Shown here piece after piece: positions 33,725-43,022 of a stretch of DNA of 64,000 nt. This DNA comes from Ruegeria lacuscaerulensis (GTDB lineage: Bacteria; Pseudomonadota; Alphaproteobacteria; Rhodobacterales; Rhodobacteraceae), in assembly GCF_013031245.1 (NCBI RefSeq), contig NZ_WPZL01000006.1, forward strand, positions 124,001-188,000. The letters run 5' to 3'. Below the pieces are notes generated by a model that saw only the letters and a list, made by a program, of their open reading frames with translations, was not told the DNA's origin and did no database searches. A program made the translations under genes and the position numbers. Each line of letters starts with the position of its first letter. The first letter of the stretch is position 1.

Positions 33725-34180
33725 TTAGGTGATTTCTTCCAGCTTTTCCTTGCTCAGATCGCCGGGCACGATTGTGATCGGAATCGGCAGACTGCCCGAG
33801 TTCTTTGTCAGCTGCGTCACCAGCGGCCCCGGCCCTTTCTTTTCGACACCGGCACCCAACACCAGCACCCCGATCTCGGTATCTGACTGAACATGTTCGA
33901 TGATCTGCGGGACAGGGTCGCCTTCGCGAATTGCAAGCTCGGGTTCAATACCCTGCTTGTCACGCATCCACTTGGCAAACACTTCGAAATGGGCATGGAT
34001 ACGCTCGCGTGCCTCTTCCCGCATCACTTCGGCCACACCGATCCAGTGGTTGAATTCATCCGGTGGGATGACTGACAGGATCGTCACACCGCCACCGGTA
34101 TGTGCTGCGCGCATGGCGGCAAAGCGCATCGCGTTCAGGCATTCGCGACTGTCATCCAGGACGACTAAGAACTTGCGCAT
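33725..34180 (-). CDS. Universal stress protein family
   Basis: 151 residues, UspA-like alpha/beta fold: FLVVLDDSRECLNAMRFAAMRAAHTGGGVTIL near residues 4-35, and VLVLGAGVEKKGPGPLV near 103-119 with the G-x-x-x-G-type ATP-binding loop changed. The C-terminal region SLPITIVPGDLS matches the usual PVLVV end. Stress or ATP-binding role inferred from family only. It starts 9 bases upstream of the HCCA-isomerase stop boundary and may be cotranscribed. Confidence 0.88.
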   Translation of the reverse strand: MRKFLVVLDDSRECLNAMRFAAMRAAHTGGGVTILSVIPPDEFNHWIGVAEVMREEARERIHAHFEVFAKWMRDKQGIEPELAIREGDPVPQIIEHVQSDTEIGVLVLGAGVEKKGPGPLVTQLTKNSGSLPIPITIVPGDLSKEKLEEIT

Positions 34181-34245
34181 GGAGTGTCCTCATTCATTTC
34201 GGGAGATCATGCCCGACCAATTGCGTGCTGGCAACCAGAGGGTGA

Positions 34246-35109
34246 CTAGCCGTTGCTGGCTGCCCAGTCCCAATACAATTCGCGCGCACGGCGCGCCACT
34301 GGCCCGACCTGGTACTGTGTGTCCTCCAGCGCGGTGACCGGGGTGATTTTATTCATGTTGCCGGTCATGAAAACCTCGTCCGCTTTGTGGAAATCGTCAA
34401 AACTGAGTATAGCCTCATGCACAGTCACACCGTCGGCGCGCAGGTTTTCGATATGGCGCGCCCGGGTGATTCCGGCCAGGAAGGTGCCGTTCGGGGTCGG
34501 CGTAAAGACCTCTCCGTCACGGACCATGAAGATATTGGCGGTTGCGGTTTCGGCCACATGGCCCAGAGCATCGGCCACCAAAGCGTTCGAGAACCCTCTG
34601 GAGCGGGCCTCCTGCAACATCCGGGCATTGTTAGGATAAAGGCAACCGGCCTTGGCGTTTACAACGGCAGATTCCAGAACCGGACGGCGGAATCGGGTCA
34701 AGCCCAGCGTGACGGAGGCGGTTTCGGGGGCCATCGGAATCTCTTCCAGGCAAATGGCAAAGCCGGTACTGTTTTCCTGCGGTACAATGGCAGTCGCGTC
34801 GCCGTCGATGCCCCAGTACATCGGGCGGATATAGACGGCTGCATCTGATGCATAGGCGCTCAGCCCTTCGCGAACGATTTCGACCATATGCTCGGTTGTT
34901 ACCGTCGGGGTCAGCATCAGCGCCTTGGCCGAGCGGTTGGTGCGGGCGCAGTGGGCCTCGAGATCAGGTGCCAGCCCATTGAAATACCGCGCACCGTCAA
35001 AAACGGATGATCCCAGCCAGGCACCATGATCGGCCGCCCGCATGATCGGGGCGTCCCCGTCATGCCACTGACCATCGAAATAGGTGCGGATATTTTTGCC
35101 GACAGCCAT
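34246..35109 (-). CDS. Branched-chain amino-acid aminotransferase, class IV
   Basis: 287 residues. PLP-dependent fold-type IV: TYFDGQWHDGDAPIMRAADHGAWLGSSVFDGARYF near residues 9-43, the PLP-lysine in VVNAKAGCLYPNNARMLQEA near 148-167, ATANIFMVRDGEVFTP near 188-203 and TFLAGITRARHIENL near 208-222. It is of the IlvE/D-aminotransferase group; the closest role is reversible transamination of Leu, Ile and Val. The neighbouring Lrp regulator and leucine-type dehydrogenase support a branched-chain role. Confidence 0.87.
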   Translation of the reverse strand: MAVGKNIRTYFDGQWHDGDAPIMRAADHGAWLGSSVFDGARYFNGLAPDLEAHCARTNRSAKALMLTPTVTTEHMVEIVREGLSAYASDAAVYIRPMYWGIDGDATAIVPQENSTGFAICLEEIPMAPETASVTLGLTRFRRPVLESAVVNAKAGCLYPNNARMLQEARSRGFSNALVADALGHVAETATANIFMVRDGEVFTPTPNGTFLAGITRARHIENLRADGVTVHEAILSFDDFHKADEVFMTGNMNKITPVTALEDTQYQVGPVARRARELYWDWAASNG

Positions 35110-35167
35110 GTCGCCCTCCTTGCATTCGGACGAAACCTAGGTGGCAGTCGCATCGGCGTCCAGAGGG

Positions 35168-35629
35168 TTATCCCATGAACAATGGAATTACATCGCGCTT
35201 GACCATGGTGCGTAAAGCAAAATTCGATCGCAGATTCCGAATGCCGGGAATTTTCATCAGCCGGTTTTCAAGAAAGGCATCAAAAGCCCTGAGATCCTGC
35301 GCCACCACGCGCAGCAAAATGTCGCGTGAGCCGGTCATAAGATAGCATTCCATGACTTCATCGCAGCGCCGAATAGCTTTTTCAAAGGCATCGATGGCAT
35401 TTCGATCCTGCTTTTCCAATTCGACCGACACAAAAATGGTTACACCAAAGCCAAGTAATTCTGGATCAACCTGAGCGGCGTAGCCCGTGATAACGCCTTT
35501 ACGCTGCAGCCGGTCCAACCTGCGTGCACAGGGCGTCGGTGACAACCCTACAAGTTCCGCTAGGTCGATAACTGTCATTCGGCCATCTTTTTGCAAGGCG
35601 CGAACGATTTTCCGGTCGATATGGTCCAT
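35168..35629 (-). CDS. Lrp/AsnC family transcription regulator
   Basis: 153 residues. The N-terminal helix-turn-helix DRKIVRALQKDGRMTVIDLAELVGLSPTPCARRLDRL near residues 4-40 is followed by the RAM ligand-binding domain (GFGVTIFVSVELEKQ near 59-73 and CYLMTGSRDILLRVV near 94-108). It diverges from the leucine-type dehydrogenase across a 127-bp gap, the arrangement seen for bkd- or leucine-responsive regulators, and probably controls it. ATG 35629 is chosen over an upstream in-frame extension that would overlap the intergenic region. Confidence 0.92.
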   Translation of the reverse strand: MDHIDRKIVRALQKDGRMTVIDLAELVGLSPTPCARRLDRLQRKGVITGYAAQVDPELLGFGVTIFVSVELEKQDRNAIDAFEKAIRRCDEVMECYLMTGSRDILLRVVAQDLRAFDAFLENRLMKIPGIRNLRSNFALRTMVKRDVIPLFMG

Positions 35630-35756
35630 GGTGAATTTCTCCAGTGTTTTGCTGCATATTAGCGTAAAGCTCCAAATTTCTTCACTACAAAGGCGCTCAT
35701 TGGCGAAAAACGTTCTCGCAGACGTGGCAAAATTCTTGCGGCTATTGGAGGAACCT

Positions 35757-36806
35757 ATGGAAATCACCCCAGTTGACGTGCCGGAACATGAGCGCGTGAT
35801 TGAATTCAAAGACGCGAAGCTTGGTCTCTTGGGCTATGTCGCGATTCATTCAACGCAATTGGGACCAGCGGCAGGCGGGGTTCGTATGCGCCCCTACGAC
35901 CATCCCGCTGAGGCGCTGAATGACGCGCTTCGCCTTTCGCGTGGGATGACATTCAAGAACGCAGCCGCAGATCTGCCGCTGGGTGGCGGCAAGGCTGTGA
36001 TCGTCGGCGATCCGGCCACTGACAAAACTCCGGCGTTGTTGCAAGCCTTTGGGCGGGTGGTTCAACAGCTGGAGGGCCAATACTGGACGGCTGAAGATAT
36101 GGGGATGACCCCGGCCGACATGGCACAGATTGGTACCGAGACCGCATATGTGGCCGGGTTGTCCGATGGGGATTATGCAAGTGGCGACCCTTCTCCGATC
36201 ACGGCGCGAGGCATTTACAACGCGATCCGCGTGGTCGCCGCGCATCGCTTCGGCTGTGCCGCGTTAAAAGGCTGGACCGTAGCGGTACAGGGGCTTGGCA
36301 ATGTCGGATGGCATTTGTGTCGCCTGTTGCATGACGACGGGGCCAAGCTGATCGTCACAGATATCAATCCCGAACAAATAGCCCGGGCCGTGGAAAGGTT
36401 TTCCGCAAAAGCTGTCGAGACGAACGAAATCTACGCGGTGGAGGCCGACATATTTGCGCCCTGCGCGATCGGCGGCATTCTCAACGAGGTCAGCATTCCG
36501 CAATTGAAGGTGGCTGCAGTCGCGGGCGGGGCGAACAATCAACTCGCGACCGATGCGGATGCAGATCGGTTGCACGCGCGCGGCATCCTCTACGCCCCTG
36601 ATTTTGTTGCCAATGGGGGTGGTATCGTGAACGTCGCCACCGAAATTTTGCAGGTCGAGGACCGCGAGGCCTGGGTGGGCCTCAGGCTGCGGTCGATGGA
36701 GAACACAATGGACCGTATTCTGACCCGCGCGCGGGCTGAGTCGGTCAGCCCGCACAAAGTGGCGGCATCGATTGTTCAGGAACTGCTACAGCCCCGGGCC
36801 GCATAG
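35757..36806 (+). CDS. Leucine/valine/phenylalanine-type amino-acid dehydrogenase
   Basis: 349 residues, Glu/Leu/Phe/Val dehydrogenase family; oxidatively deaminates a branched-chain or aromatic amino acid with NAD+. GPAAGGVRMRPY near residues 36-47 and the catalytic lysine in DLPLGGGKAVIVGD near 70-83 lie in the first domain. The nucleotide fold VAVQGLGNVGWHLCRLL follows near 178-194, and the end contains ANGGGIVNVATEI near 284-296. Leucine dehydrogenase is the nearest match by length. The ATG at 35757 follows TTGGAGGAACCT. Confidence 0.9.
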   Translation: MEITPVDVPEHERVIEFKDAKLGLLGYVAIHSTQLGPAAGGVRMRPYDHPAEALNDALRLSRGMTFKNAAADLPLGGGKAVIVGDPATDKTPALLQAFGRVVQQLEGQYWTAEDMGMTPADMAQIGTETAYVAGLSDGDYASGDPSPITARGIYNAIRVVAAHRFGCAALKGWTVAVQGLGNVGWHLCRLLHDDGAKLIVTDINPEQIARAVERFSAKAVETNEIYAVEADIFAPCAIGGILNEVSIPQLKVAAVAGGANNQLATDADADRLHARGILYAPDFVANGGGIVNVATEILQVEDREAWVGLRLRSMENTMDRILTRARAESVSPHKVAASIVQELLQPRAA

Positions 36807-36821
36807 ATCCATTCAAGTGAG

Positions 36822-36849
36822 AAACGCCGCTCAAGCGAGAGCGGTGTTT
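36822..36849. terminator. Hairpin between the amino-acid dehydrogenase and trpS
   Basis: 11-bp arms AAACGCCGCTC/GAGCGGTGTTT (one G-T wobble) with a 6-base loop lie between two convergent genes. No long T-run on either side, so it is a moderate terminator candidate in both directions. Confidence 0.55.
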
Positions 36850-36862
36850 CCTGAGAGTAGGA

Positions 36863-37891
36863 TCAGGCTTTGCCCGCGCCGACCATACCCACGATTTCGT
36901 AGGTTTGCTGCAGGATCGGCGCCGCAATCGCCCGTGCCTTTTCCGCACCACGGGCCAGAATCCGGTCAATCTCGGCCTCTTCGCCCATCAGACGCGCCAT
37001 CTCGGACGAGATCGGAGACAGTTTCGCAACGGCCAGTTCGGCCAGCATCGGCTTGAATTCTCCGAACTGCTTGCCACCCACGTCGGCCAGAACCTGTTCG
37101 ACCGTCTGGTCATTCAGCGCGGCGTAAATGTTCACCAGATTGCGCGCCTCGGGGCGGTCTTCGAGACCACCGGTTTCCGAGGGCAGGGCATCCGGGTCCG
37201 TCTTGGCCTTGCGGATCTTCCTGGCGATGGTGTCGGCATCGTCGGTCATGTTGATGCGGCTCATGTCCGACGGGTCGGACTTGGACATCTTCTTCGACCC
37301 ATCGCGCAGGCTCATGACGCGGGTCGCCGCGCCTTCGATCACCGGTTCGGTGATCGGGAAGAAATCGACACCGAAATCTTTGTTGAATTTGATCGCAATG
37401 TCGCGGGTCAGTTCCAGATGCTGTTTCTGGTCATCGCCCACAGGCACATGGGTCGCGTGATAGGTCAGGATGTCGGCCGCCATCAGCGACGGGTAGGCAA
37501 ACAGCCCCAGCGAGGCGTTCTGCTGGTTCTTTCCCGCCTTGTCTTTCCACTGGGTCATCCTTTGCATCCAGCCCATTCGGGCGACGCAGTTGAATACCCA
37601 CGCCAACTGAGCGTGTTCGGGAACCTGACTTTGGTTGAACAGGATCGACCGTTCGGGGTCGATTCCAGCGGCGATGAAACCTGCGCACAATTCGCGGGTT
37701 GAGTGCGCCAGTTCTTTGGGGTCCTGCCAGACGGTGATCGCGTGAAGATCGACCATGCAATAGACCGTCTCCATGTCTGGTCCCTGCATATCCACAAAAC
37801 GCTTCAGCGCACCCAGATAGTTGCCAAGGTGCAGGTTTCCCGAAGGCTGGATGCCGGAAAACACGCGTGGTGTGAACTGGGTCTCGGTCAT
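36863..37891 (-). CDS. trpS: Tryptophan--tRNA ligase
   Basis: Charges tRNA-Trp in the cytoplasm. 342 residues, class I synthetase. The HIGH-equivalent [14 protein letters not shown] is near residues 16-29, [15 protein letters not shown] near 151-165 (Trp-binding region), and KMSKS in [13 protein letters not shown] near 202-214. It ends with a basic helical tail typical of bacterial TrpRS. Divergent from the rhomboid-like gene. Confidence 0.97.
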   Translation of the reverse strand: MTETQFTPRVFSGIQPSGNLHLGNYLGALKRFVDMQGPDMETVYCMVDLHAITVWQDPKELAHSTRELCAGFIAAGIDPERSILFNQSQVPEHAQLAWVFNCVARMGWMQRMTQWKDKAGKNQQNASLGLFAYPSLMAADILTYHATHVPVGDDQKQHLELTRDIAIKFNKDFGVDFFPITEPVIEGAATRVMSLRDGSKKMSKSDPSDMSRINMTDDADTIARKIRKAKTDPDALPSETGGLEDRPEARNLVNIYAALNDQTVEQVLADVGGKQFGEFKPMLAELAVAKLSPISSEMARLMGEEAEIDRILARGAEKARAIAAPILQQTYEIVGMVGAGKA

Positions 37892-37977
37892 CGAAGGGAA
37901 CTCCCGTCTGGAAAAATCAGCCCCCGTCGCTTACCCATGAGGCCACGGGACGTCAACAGCCGCGAAAGGCAAGCCCA

Positions 37978-38664
37978 ATGAGCAGTGAGAATTATACACC
38001 CGCCGTGAACCCTCTGCCGCCCGTCGTGGTGGCGTTGGTGTTGTTCATCATGGGGATCGAGCTGATCTTTACCCTCGGCACGCGCGGGATTGTTGGCGGC
38101 CCATCGGCTGTGGGGTGGCGGTTGGATGCTTTGCAGAGCTATGCATTCTCGCCAGATATCTTCGACTGGATGATGCAGAACGGGCGTTGGCCGTTCGAGC
38201 ATGTCATTCGGTTCGTGACCTATCCGTTTGTATCGGGCTCATTCACGCAAGCTATTTTTGTCTGTGTCTTTGTGTTGGCTATGGGCAAGATGGTCGCCGA
38301 GGTTTTTGGCGGATTGCAGATGCTGGTGATCTTTGTGCTGTCTGGCGTCGGCGGAGCACTGGCCTACGCGCTGCTGCTGGACCCAAACTATCCGCTGGTC
38401 GGAGGATTCCCTCCGGTCTATGGCCTGATCGGAGCGTTCACGTGGCTGCTGTGGCACAAACTGTCTCTGGTCGGCGAAAACCAGTCGCGGGCCTTCAGCC
38501 TGATCGCGATCCTTATGGGTATCCAGCTTGTGTTTGGCCTGCTCTTTGGAGGGACGTCCGACTGGGTGGCCGATCTGGGCGGGTTTGCCACCGGGTTTGG
38601 GCTGTCCTTTTTTCTGGCACCAGGCGGTTGGGCACGGATTGTCGGACGTATTCGCCGCGACTGA
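37978..38664 (+). CDS. Rhomboid-family membrane protein lacking catalytic residues
   Basis: 228 residues with six or seven membrane segments. The family architecture is clear, including VIRFVTYPFVSGSFTQAIFV near residues 77-96 (loop and helix 2) and ADLGGFATGFGL near 198-209. However, the GxSG of active rhomboids reads GGFPPVYG (142-149), with Phe144 at the serine position, and the His of HLGG is Asp199. It is therefore probably an inactive rhomboid acting by binding membrane proteins. The stop codon abuts murJ tail to tail. Confidence 0.85.
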   Translation: MSSENYTPAVNPLPPVVVALVLFIMGIELIFTLGTRGIVGGPSAVGWRLDALQSYAFSPDIFDWMMQNGRWPFEHVIRFVTYPFVSGSFTQAIFVCVFVLAMGKMVAEVFGGLQMLVIFVLSGVGGALAYALLLDPNYPLVGGFPPVYGLIGAFTWLLWHKLSLVGENQSRAFSLIAILMGIQLVFGLLFGGTSDWVADLGGFATGFGLSFFLAPGGWARIVGRIRRD

Positions 38665-40206
38665 TTACGACCGGCGCAGGGCCTTCCTGAATTCGGATAC
38701 TTCAAACGCCCCGAGCAGGTGCCCCAGGAAGAAATAAGTAGCGGCCGCAACCTTGATCAGAAGGATCAGGGCCAGATAGCGCCATCCGGACATTTGGAAC
38801 GCCCAGCCAAACAGGTGAATGGCGGCATACAGGACGATTCCCATCCCCAGCGAGGCCACCACGATACGCCACGCCCTGCGTTTGAACCGGTCGTCAAACC
38901 GTGCCTCTTCACCCATACGCCGTGCGCCGATGATCAACAGTCCGACCATAGCCCAGCCCGCGGCCGAGGCCGCAATGGCGGGCGCAATCCATCCCACCAG
39001 CGGATAGAGGCCGAAAGCCAGCCCGGCATTTACGATCATGGCCACCACCGCATAATGGAACGGAGACTGCGTGTCTTCACGCGCAAAAAACAGCGGTTGC
39101 AGCAGTTTTTGCAGCATGAAGGCTGGCAGGCCGATACCATAGATAGCCACGGCCAGCGCGGTAGACGCCGTATCCTCGGCACCGAACTGACCACGTTCAA
39201 ATAGCACTGAGACCAGCGGGTTGGGCAGAACCACAAACGCCACGGTCGAAGGGATGGTCAGTAACAGCGTGAATTCACCGGCGCGGGAAAACGCGTTGCG
39301 GGCGCCGTCTTTGTCGCCTGCGCGCAGCCGACGTGACAGATCGGGCAGCAGAACGATGCCGACGGCAATTCCGACCACGCCCAAAGGCAGTTGGTACAGC
39401 CGGTCTGCGGCGAACAGCCAACTGACTGCTTTTTCGGTTTTTGAAGCCACCAATTGGCCAACCACAAGATTTACCTGCGTCACGCCCATCGCCAGCGCAG
39501 CAGGGACAGCGATGCGGACCATACGGCGCATTTCGGGGCTGAGTTTCGGCAGGCCGGGGCGGATGCGATATCCTGCTCGCTCGGTTGCGACCCAGACCAG
39601 CGCCAGCTGTGCCACGCCGGCCAGCGGGATGACAGTGATCAGCCATCGGATTACCTCGCCCCCTGCTGCGGCCCCGGCGATCAGGGCTGTGCAGGCGAAG
39701 ATGTTCAGCAGAACGGGCGCGGCGGCTGCGGCGGCAAAGCGTCCGGTGGCGTTCAGAACGCCGGAAAACAGCGCTGCCAATGACATGAACAGAATGTAGG
39801 GGAACACGACGTAGCCGTAATCAACCGCCAGATCGAACCGTTCGTCGCCATAGAACCCCTCAGCAGTGATCCAGACCAGCGCCGGCATGAACACCATCGC
39901 CAGACCGACCAGAGCCAGTACGGCCACCGCCAACAGATTGAATGCGTCCTGCGCGAAGCCTTCCGCGTTTTCCTCGCCCTCCACCCGTTTGGAAAACATC
40001 GGCACAAAGGCGGCATTGAACGCGCCCTCGGCGAAGAAGCGCCGGAACATGTTGGGCAGGCGGAAGGCGGCAACAAAGGCATCCATCACCGGCCCTGGCC
40101 CGATATAGGCGGTCAGCAGGATTTCCCGCAGAAAGCCTAGTATCCGGCTGGTCAGAGTCCAGAAACCGACCGTGAACAGGCCTGAAAACAGCCGGATCTG
40201 CTTCAT
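38665..40206 (-). CDS. murJ: Lipid II flippase
   Basis: 513 residues with about 14 membrane helices; moves the peptidoglycan precursor lipid II to the outer face. SRILGFLREILLTAYIGPGPVMDAFVAAFRLPNMFRRFFAEGAFNAAFVP near residues 20-69 is the MurJ/MviN signature, with the conserved Arg/Asp residues in the first helices. The ATG overlaps the glnD stop by 4 bases, a glnD-murJ pairing common in alphaproteobacteria, so the two are translationally coupled. Confidence 0.95.
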   Translation of the reverse strand: MKQIRLFSGLFTVGFWTLTSRILGFLREILLTAYIGPGPVMDAFVAAFRLPNMFRRFFAEGAFNAAFVPMFSKRVEGEENAEGFAQDAFNLLAVAVLALVGLAMVFMPALVWITAEGFYGDERFDLAVDYGYVVFPYILFMSLAALFSGVLNATGRFAAAAAAPVLLNIFACTALIAGAAAGGEVIRWLITVIPLAGVAQLALVWVATERAGYRIRPGLPKLSPEMRRMVRIAVPAALAMGVTQVNLVVGQLVASKTEKAVSWLFAADRLYQLPLGVVGIAVGIVLLPDLSRRLRAGDKDGARNAFSRAGEFTLLLTIPSTVAFVVLPNPLVSVLFERGQFGAEDTASTALAVAIYGIGLPAFMLQKLLQPLFFAREDTQSPFHYAVVAMIVNAGLAFGLYPLVGWIAPAIAASAAGWAMVGLLIIGARRMGEEARFDDRFKRRAWRIVVASLGMGIVLYAAIHLFGWAFQMSGWRYLALILLIKVAAATYFFLGHLLGAFEVSEFRKALRRS

Positions 40207-43022
40207 GACGCTGCGCGCTTTGCGCCTTCGGTGATAGCCTTGCGCAGCTTGGTCTCAAGCGTGCGCTGCTTGCTTTCCGAATGGTATTTCAGTCCGAACA
40301 TGTCCTTGACATAGAAGGTGTCGACCACCTGTTCCCCGTAGGTCGCAATCACCGCGTTGGCGATGTAGACATTCGCCGCGGCCAATGTGCGGGTAAGATC
40401 ATAGAGCAACCCTGGCCGGTCGCGTGTGTCGACCTCGATGATCGTGTAGATCTCGGACCCTTCATTGTCGAAGATGATATGGGTTGGCACGTTGAAAGCG
40501 CGTTCGCGTTTCTTGATCTTGTCGCGCGATTTCAGGGCGTCCCGCGCCACGACCTCACCCTTCAGCGTCTTGTGGATCATCTGCGTCAGGCGGGGCAGGC
40601 GGCTGGCTTCGAATGGGTGGCCTTCGGCGTCCTGTATCCAGAAGGCATCGGTCACATAACCGTCCTTGGTGGTGTAACTGCGCGCATCGACCACGTTGGC
40701 CCCGACCAGCGCCAGCGCCCCGGCGATACGGGCAAAGATGCCCGGGTGGTCGGCCATGGCAAAGCAGGCGCGGGTCGCGTCGCGGTCTTCGTCCGGGTGC
40801 AGGCGAATCTCCATCGCTCCGGCATCGCCGTTTCGGTCCAGTTCCTGCAACATCTCGGCAAACTCGACGTGTGTCGCGATGTTCAGGCCTTGCCAGTAGG
40901 GATCATAATGGCGGCCCGTTTCGGTTTTCAGATCGGCCTTGGACCACTCCGCCAGTTCCGCACGCAGTGCTTTTTTGGCCTCGACACCACGGTTGGCCCG
41001 GTTGAGGTCCTCCATCCCGGTCTCAAGCGCACGTTTGGTTTCGGCGTGCAGGGCACGAAGCAAGGTGGCCTTCCAGTTGTTCCACGTGTCCGGCCCCACA
41101 CCGCGAATGTCGCAGACCGTCAGAACCGTCAGCAGGTCCAGACGTTTGACCGTTTTCACTGCCTTGGCAAAATCGCGCACCGTGCGCGGGTCAGAGATAT
41201 CGCGTTTCTGCGCCATATCCGACATCAGCAGGTGGTAGCGCACCAGCCATTCCACAGTTTCGGTATCCGACTTGTTCAGCCCCAGACGGGGCGAAACCTT
41301 GCGGGCGATCTGCGCGCCCAGGATCGAGTGATCCTCGGGCCTCCCCTTGGCAATGTCATGGAGCAACAGCGCGACATACAGAACCTTGCGATTCACACCG
41401 CCTTTCAGGATCGACGACGCCAGCGGCAAGGACTCCACCAGCTCACCGCGTTCGATCTGGGCCAGGTTGACGATGCACTGGATGGTGTGCTCGTCCACCG
41501 TGTAGCTGTGGTACATATTGAACTGCATCATCGCCACGATGTGCTCGAATTCTGGCAGAAAGGCCGACAGGACGCCCAGTTCGTTCATCCGACGCAGGGC
41601 GCGTTCGGGATTACCGTGTTTCAGCATCAGATCAAGAAAGATGCGCCGCGCTTCCTTGTTTTCGCGCATGTCGTCGTCGATCAGGTTCAGGTTGGCACTG
41701 ACCAGCCGCATCGCGTCCGGGTGGATCAGCATGCCAGTGCGCAGCCCCTCTTCGAACAGACGCAGCAGGTTCACTTTGTCAGCGAGAAACTTGTCGGGAT
41801 CGGCCACATCCAGCCGGCCGTGTACGACCTTGTAACCTGCCTTGACCCGCGGGCGGCGGCGGAAGATGCGCTCTAGCAGCGGAGCGCCCTTCATATGAGA
41901 CGCTTCCAGTTTGGTCAGAAAGATGCGGGTCACTTCGCCAACGCGGGTAGCTTCGCGGAAATAGCGTTGCATGAAGACTTCGACTGCACGGCGCCCGGCC
42001 CGGTCCTCGTACCCCATCCGTTCGGCCACTTCGACTTGTAGGTCAAAGGTCAGCTGTTCGGTCGCGCGTCCTGTCACCAGATGCAGATGAGATCGGACTG
42101 CCCAGAGAAAATCTTCGGCTTGTACAAAGGTGTTGAATTCGTCTGGAGTGAACAAGCCCAGCGGCACCAGTTCGGCCACGTCCTGAACGCCATAAATATA
42201 TTTGGCGATCCAATAGAGCGATTGCAGATCGCGCAGCCCGCCCTTGCCCTCTTTGACGTTGGGCTCAACCATATAACGTTGGCCCTGCTTAAGGTGGCGC
42301 GCATCGCGCTCCTGCAGCTTGGCTTCGATGAATTGCCGCTCGCTGCCTTTGAACAGATCGGCCTTCAGGCGGGATTCCAGTTCGGCTGCCAGGTCGGTGT
42401 CACCGGCCAGATAACGTTGTTCCAGCATTGCGGTGCGGATGGTGAAATCATCCGCACCCAAACGCAGACAATCCTTGATGGTGCGGGACGAATGACCAAC
42501 CTTCAGCCGCAGATCCCACAGGATATAGAGCATAGATTCGATCACGCTCTCGGCCCAGGCGGTGATCTTGTAGGGGGTCAGGAACAGCAGGTCGACGTCA
42601 GAGGACGGCGCCATTTCTCCACGCCCATAGCCTCCGACCGCCAACACCGCGATCTTTTCCCCCTGTGTTGGCGTGGCCAGAGGGTGCAGGACTTCGCTGG
42701 ACACCTGCAGGGCGGTACAGACCAACCCGTCCGTCAGGTAGGTGTAGGAATGGGTCAGCGGACGTGCGTCAAAGGGCCGTTTGGAAAAGGCATCCGCAAT
42801 GACCTGACGCCCGGCTTTCTGGGCATCACGCAGAACCCGCACGGTTTCGTTGCGCCGTGTGGCATTGTCCGAGGTCTTGTCGAAGGCCTCCGACAGCTGC
42901 GCCATGACGGCGGCGTTGTCGAATATATCATCGGCCGGGCATATCAGCTCGCCTTTGGGGGCCAGCGTCAGGGCCGGTCGATCAGAAACCGGCACCGGAG
43001 AAGCTTTGTGGGGCAGGGTCAA
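40203..43022 (-). CDS. glnD: [Protein-PII] uridylyltransferase/uridylyl-removing enzyme
   Basis: 939 residues. Central nitrogen sensor: uridylylates GlnB/GlnK when glutamine is low and removes UMP when it is high. The nucleotidyltransferase domain has AVGGYGRGEMAPSSDVDLLFL near residues 128-148. The HD domain has LLHDIAKGRPEDHS near 552-565. Two C-terminal ACT domains begin near 715 and 845 and bind glutamine. The start is uncertain: TTG 43022 is the longest choice and overlaps the lipoprotein gene by 41 bases; GTG 42995 is an alternative. Downstream it overlaps murJ. Confidence 0.95.
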   Translation of the reverse strand: MTLPHKASPVPVSDRPALTLAPKGELICPADDIFDNAAVMAQLSEAFDKTSDNATRRNETVRVLRDAQKAGRQVIADAFSKRPFDARPLTHSYTYLTDGLVCTALQVSSEVLHPLATPTQGEKIAVLAVGGYGRGEMAPSSDVDLLFLTPYKITAWAESVIESMLYILWDLRLKVGHSSRTIKDCLRLGADDFTIRTAMLEQRYLAGDTDLAAELESRLKADLFKGSERQFIEAKLQERDARHLKQGQRYMVEPNVKEGKGGLRDLQSLYWIAKYIYGVQDVAELVPLGLFTPDEFNTFVQAEDFLWAVRSHLHLVTGRATEQLTFDLQVEVAERMGYEDRAGRRAVEVFMQRYFREATRVGEVTRIFLTKLEASHMKGAPLLERIFRRRPRVKAGYKVVHGRLDVADPDKFLADKVNLLRLFEEGLRTGMLIHPDAMRLVSANLNLIDDDMRENKEARRIFLDLMLKHGNPERALRRMNELGVLSAFLPEFEHIVAMMQFNMYHSYTVDEHTIQCIVNLAQIERGELVESLPLASSILKGGVNRKVLYVALLLHDIAKGRPEDHSILGAQIARKVSPRLGLNKSDTETVEWLVRYHLLMSDMAQKRDISDPRTVRDFAKAVKTVKRLDLLTVLTVCDIRGVGPDTWNNWKATLLRALHAETKRALETGMEDLNRANRGVEAKKALRAELAEWSKADLKTETGRHYDPYWQGLNIATHVEFAEMLQELDRNGDAGAMEIRLHPDEDRDATRACFAMADHPGIFARIAGALALVGANVVDARSYTTKDGYVTDAFWIQDAEGHPFEASRLPRLTQMIHKTLKGEVVARDALKSRDKIKKRERAFNVPTHIIFDNEGSEIYTIIEVDTRDRPGLLYDLTRTLAAANVYIANAVIATYGEQVVDTFYVKDMFGLKYHSESKQRTLETKLRKAITEGAKRAAS

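Noticed and set aside
40281..41876. 531-residue plus-strand frame inside glnD (and similar long frames at 2593-3609, 30302-31402, 42081-43175)
   Set aside because: All lie opposite strongly supported genes, have biased amino-acid content and no ribosome-binding site or family motif.
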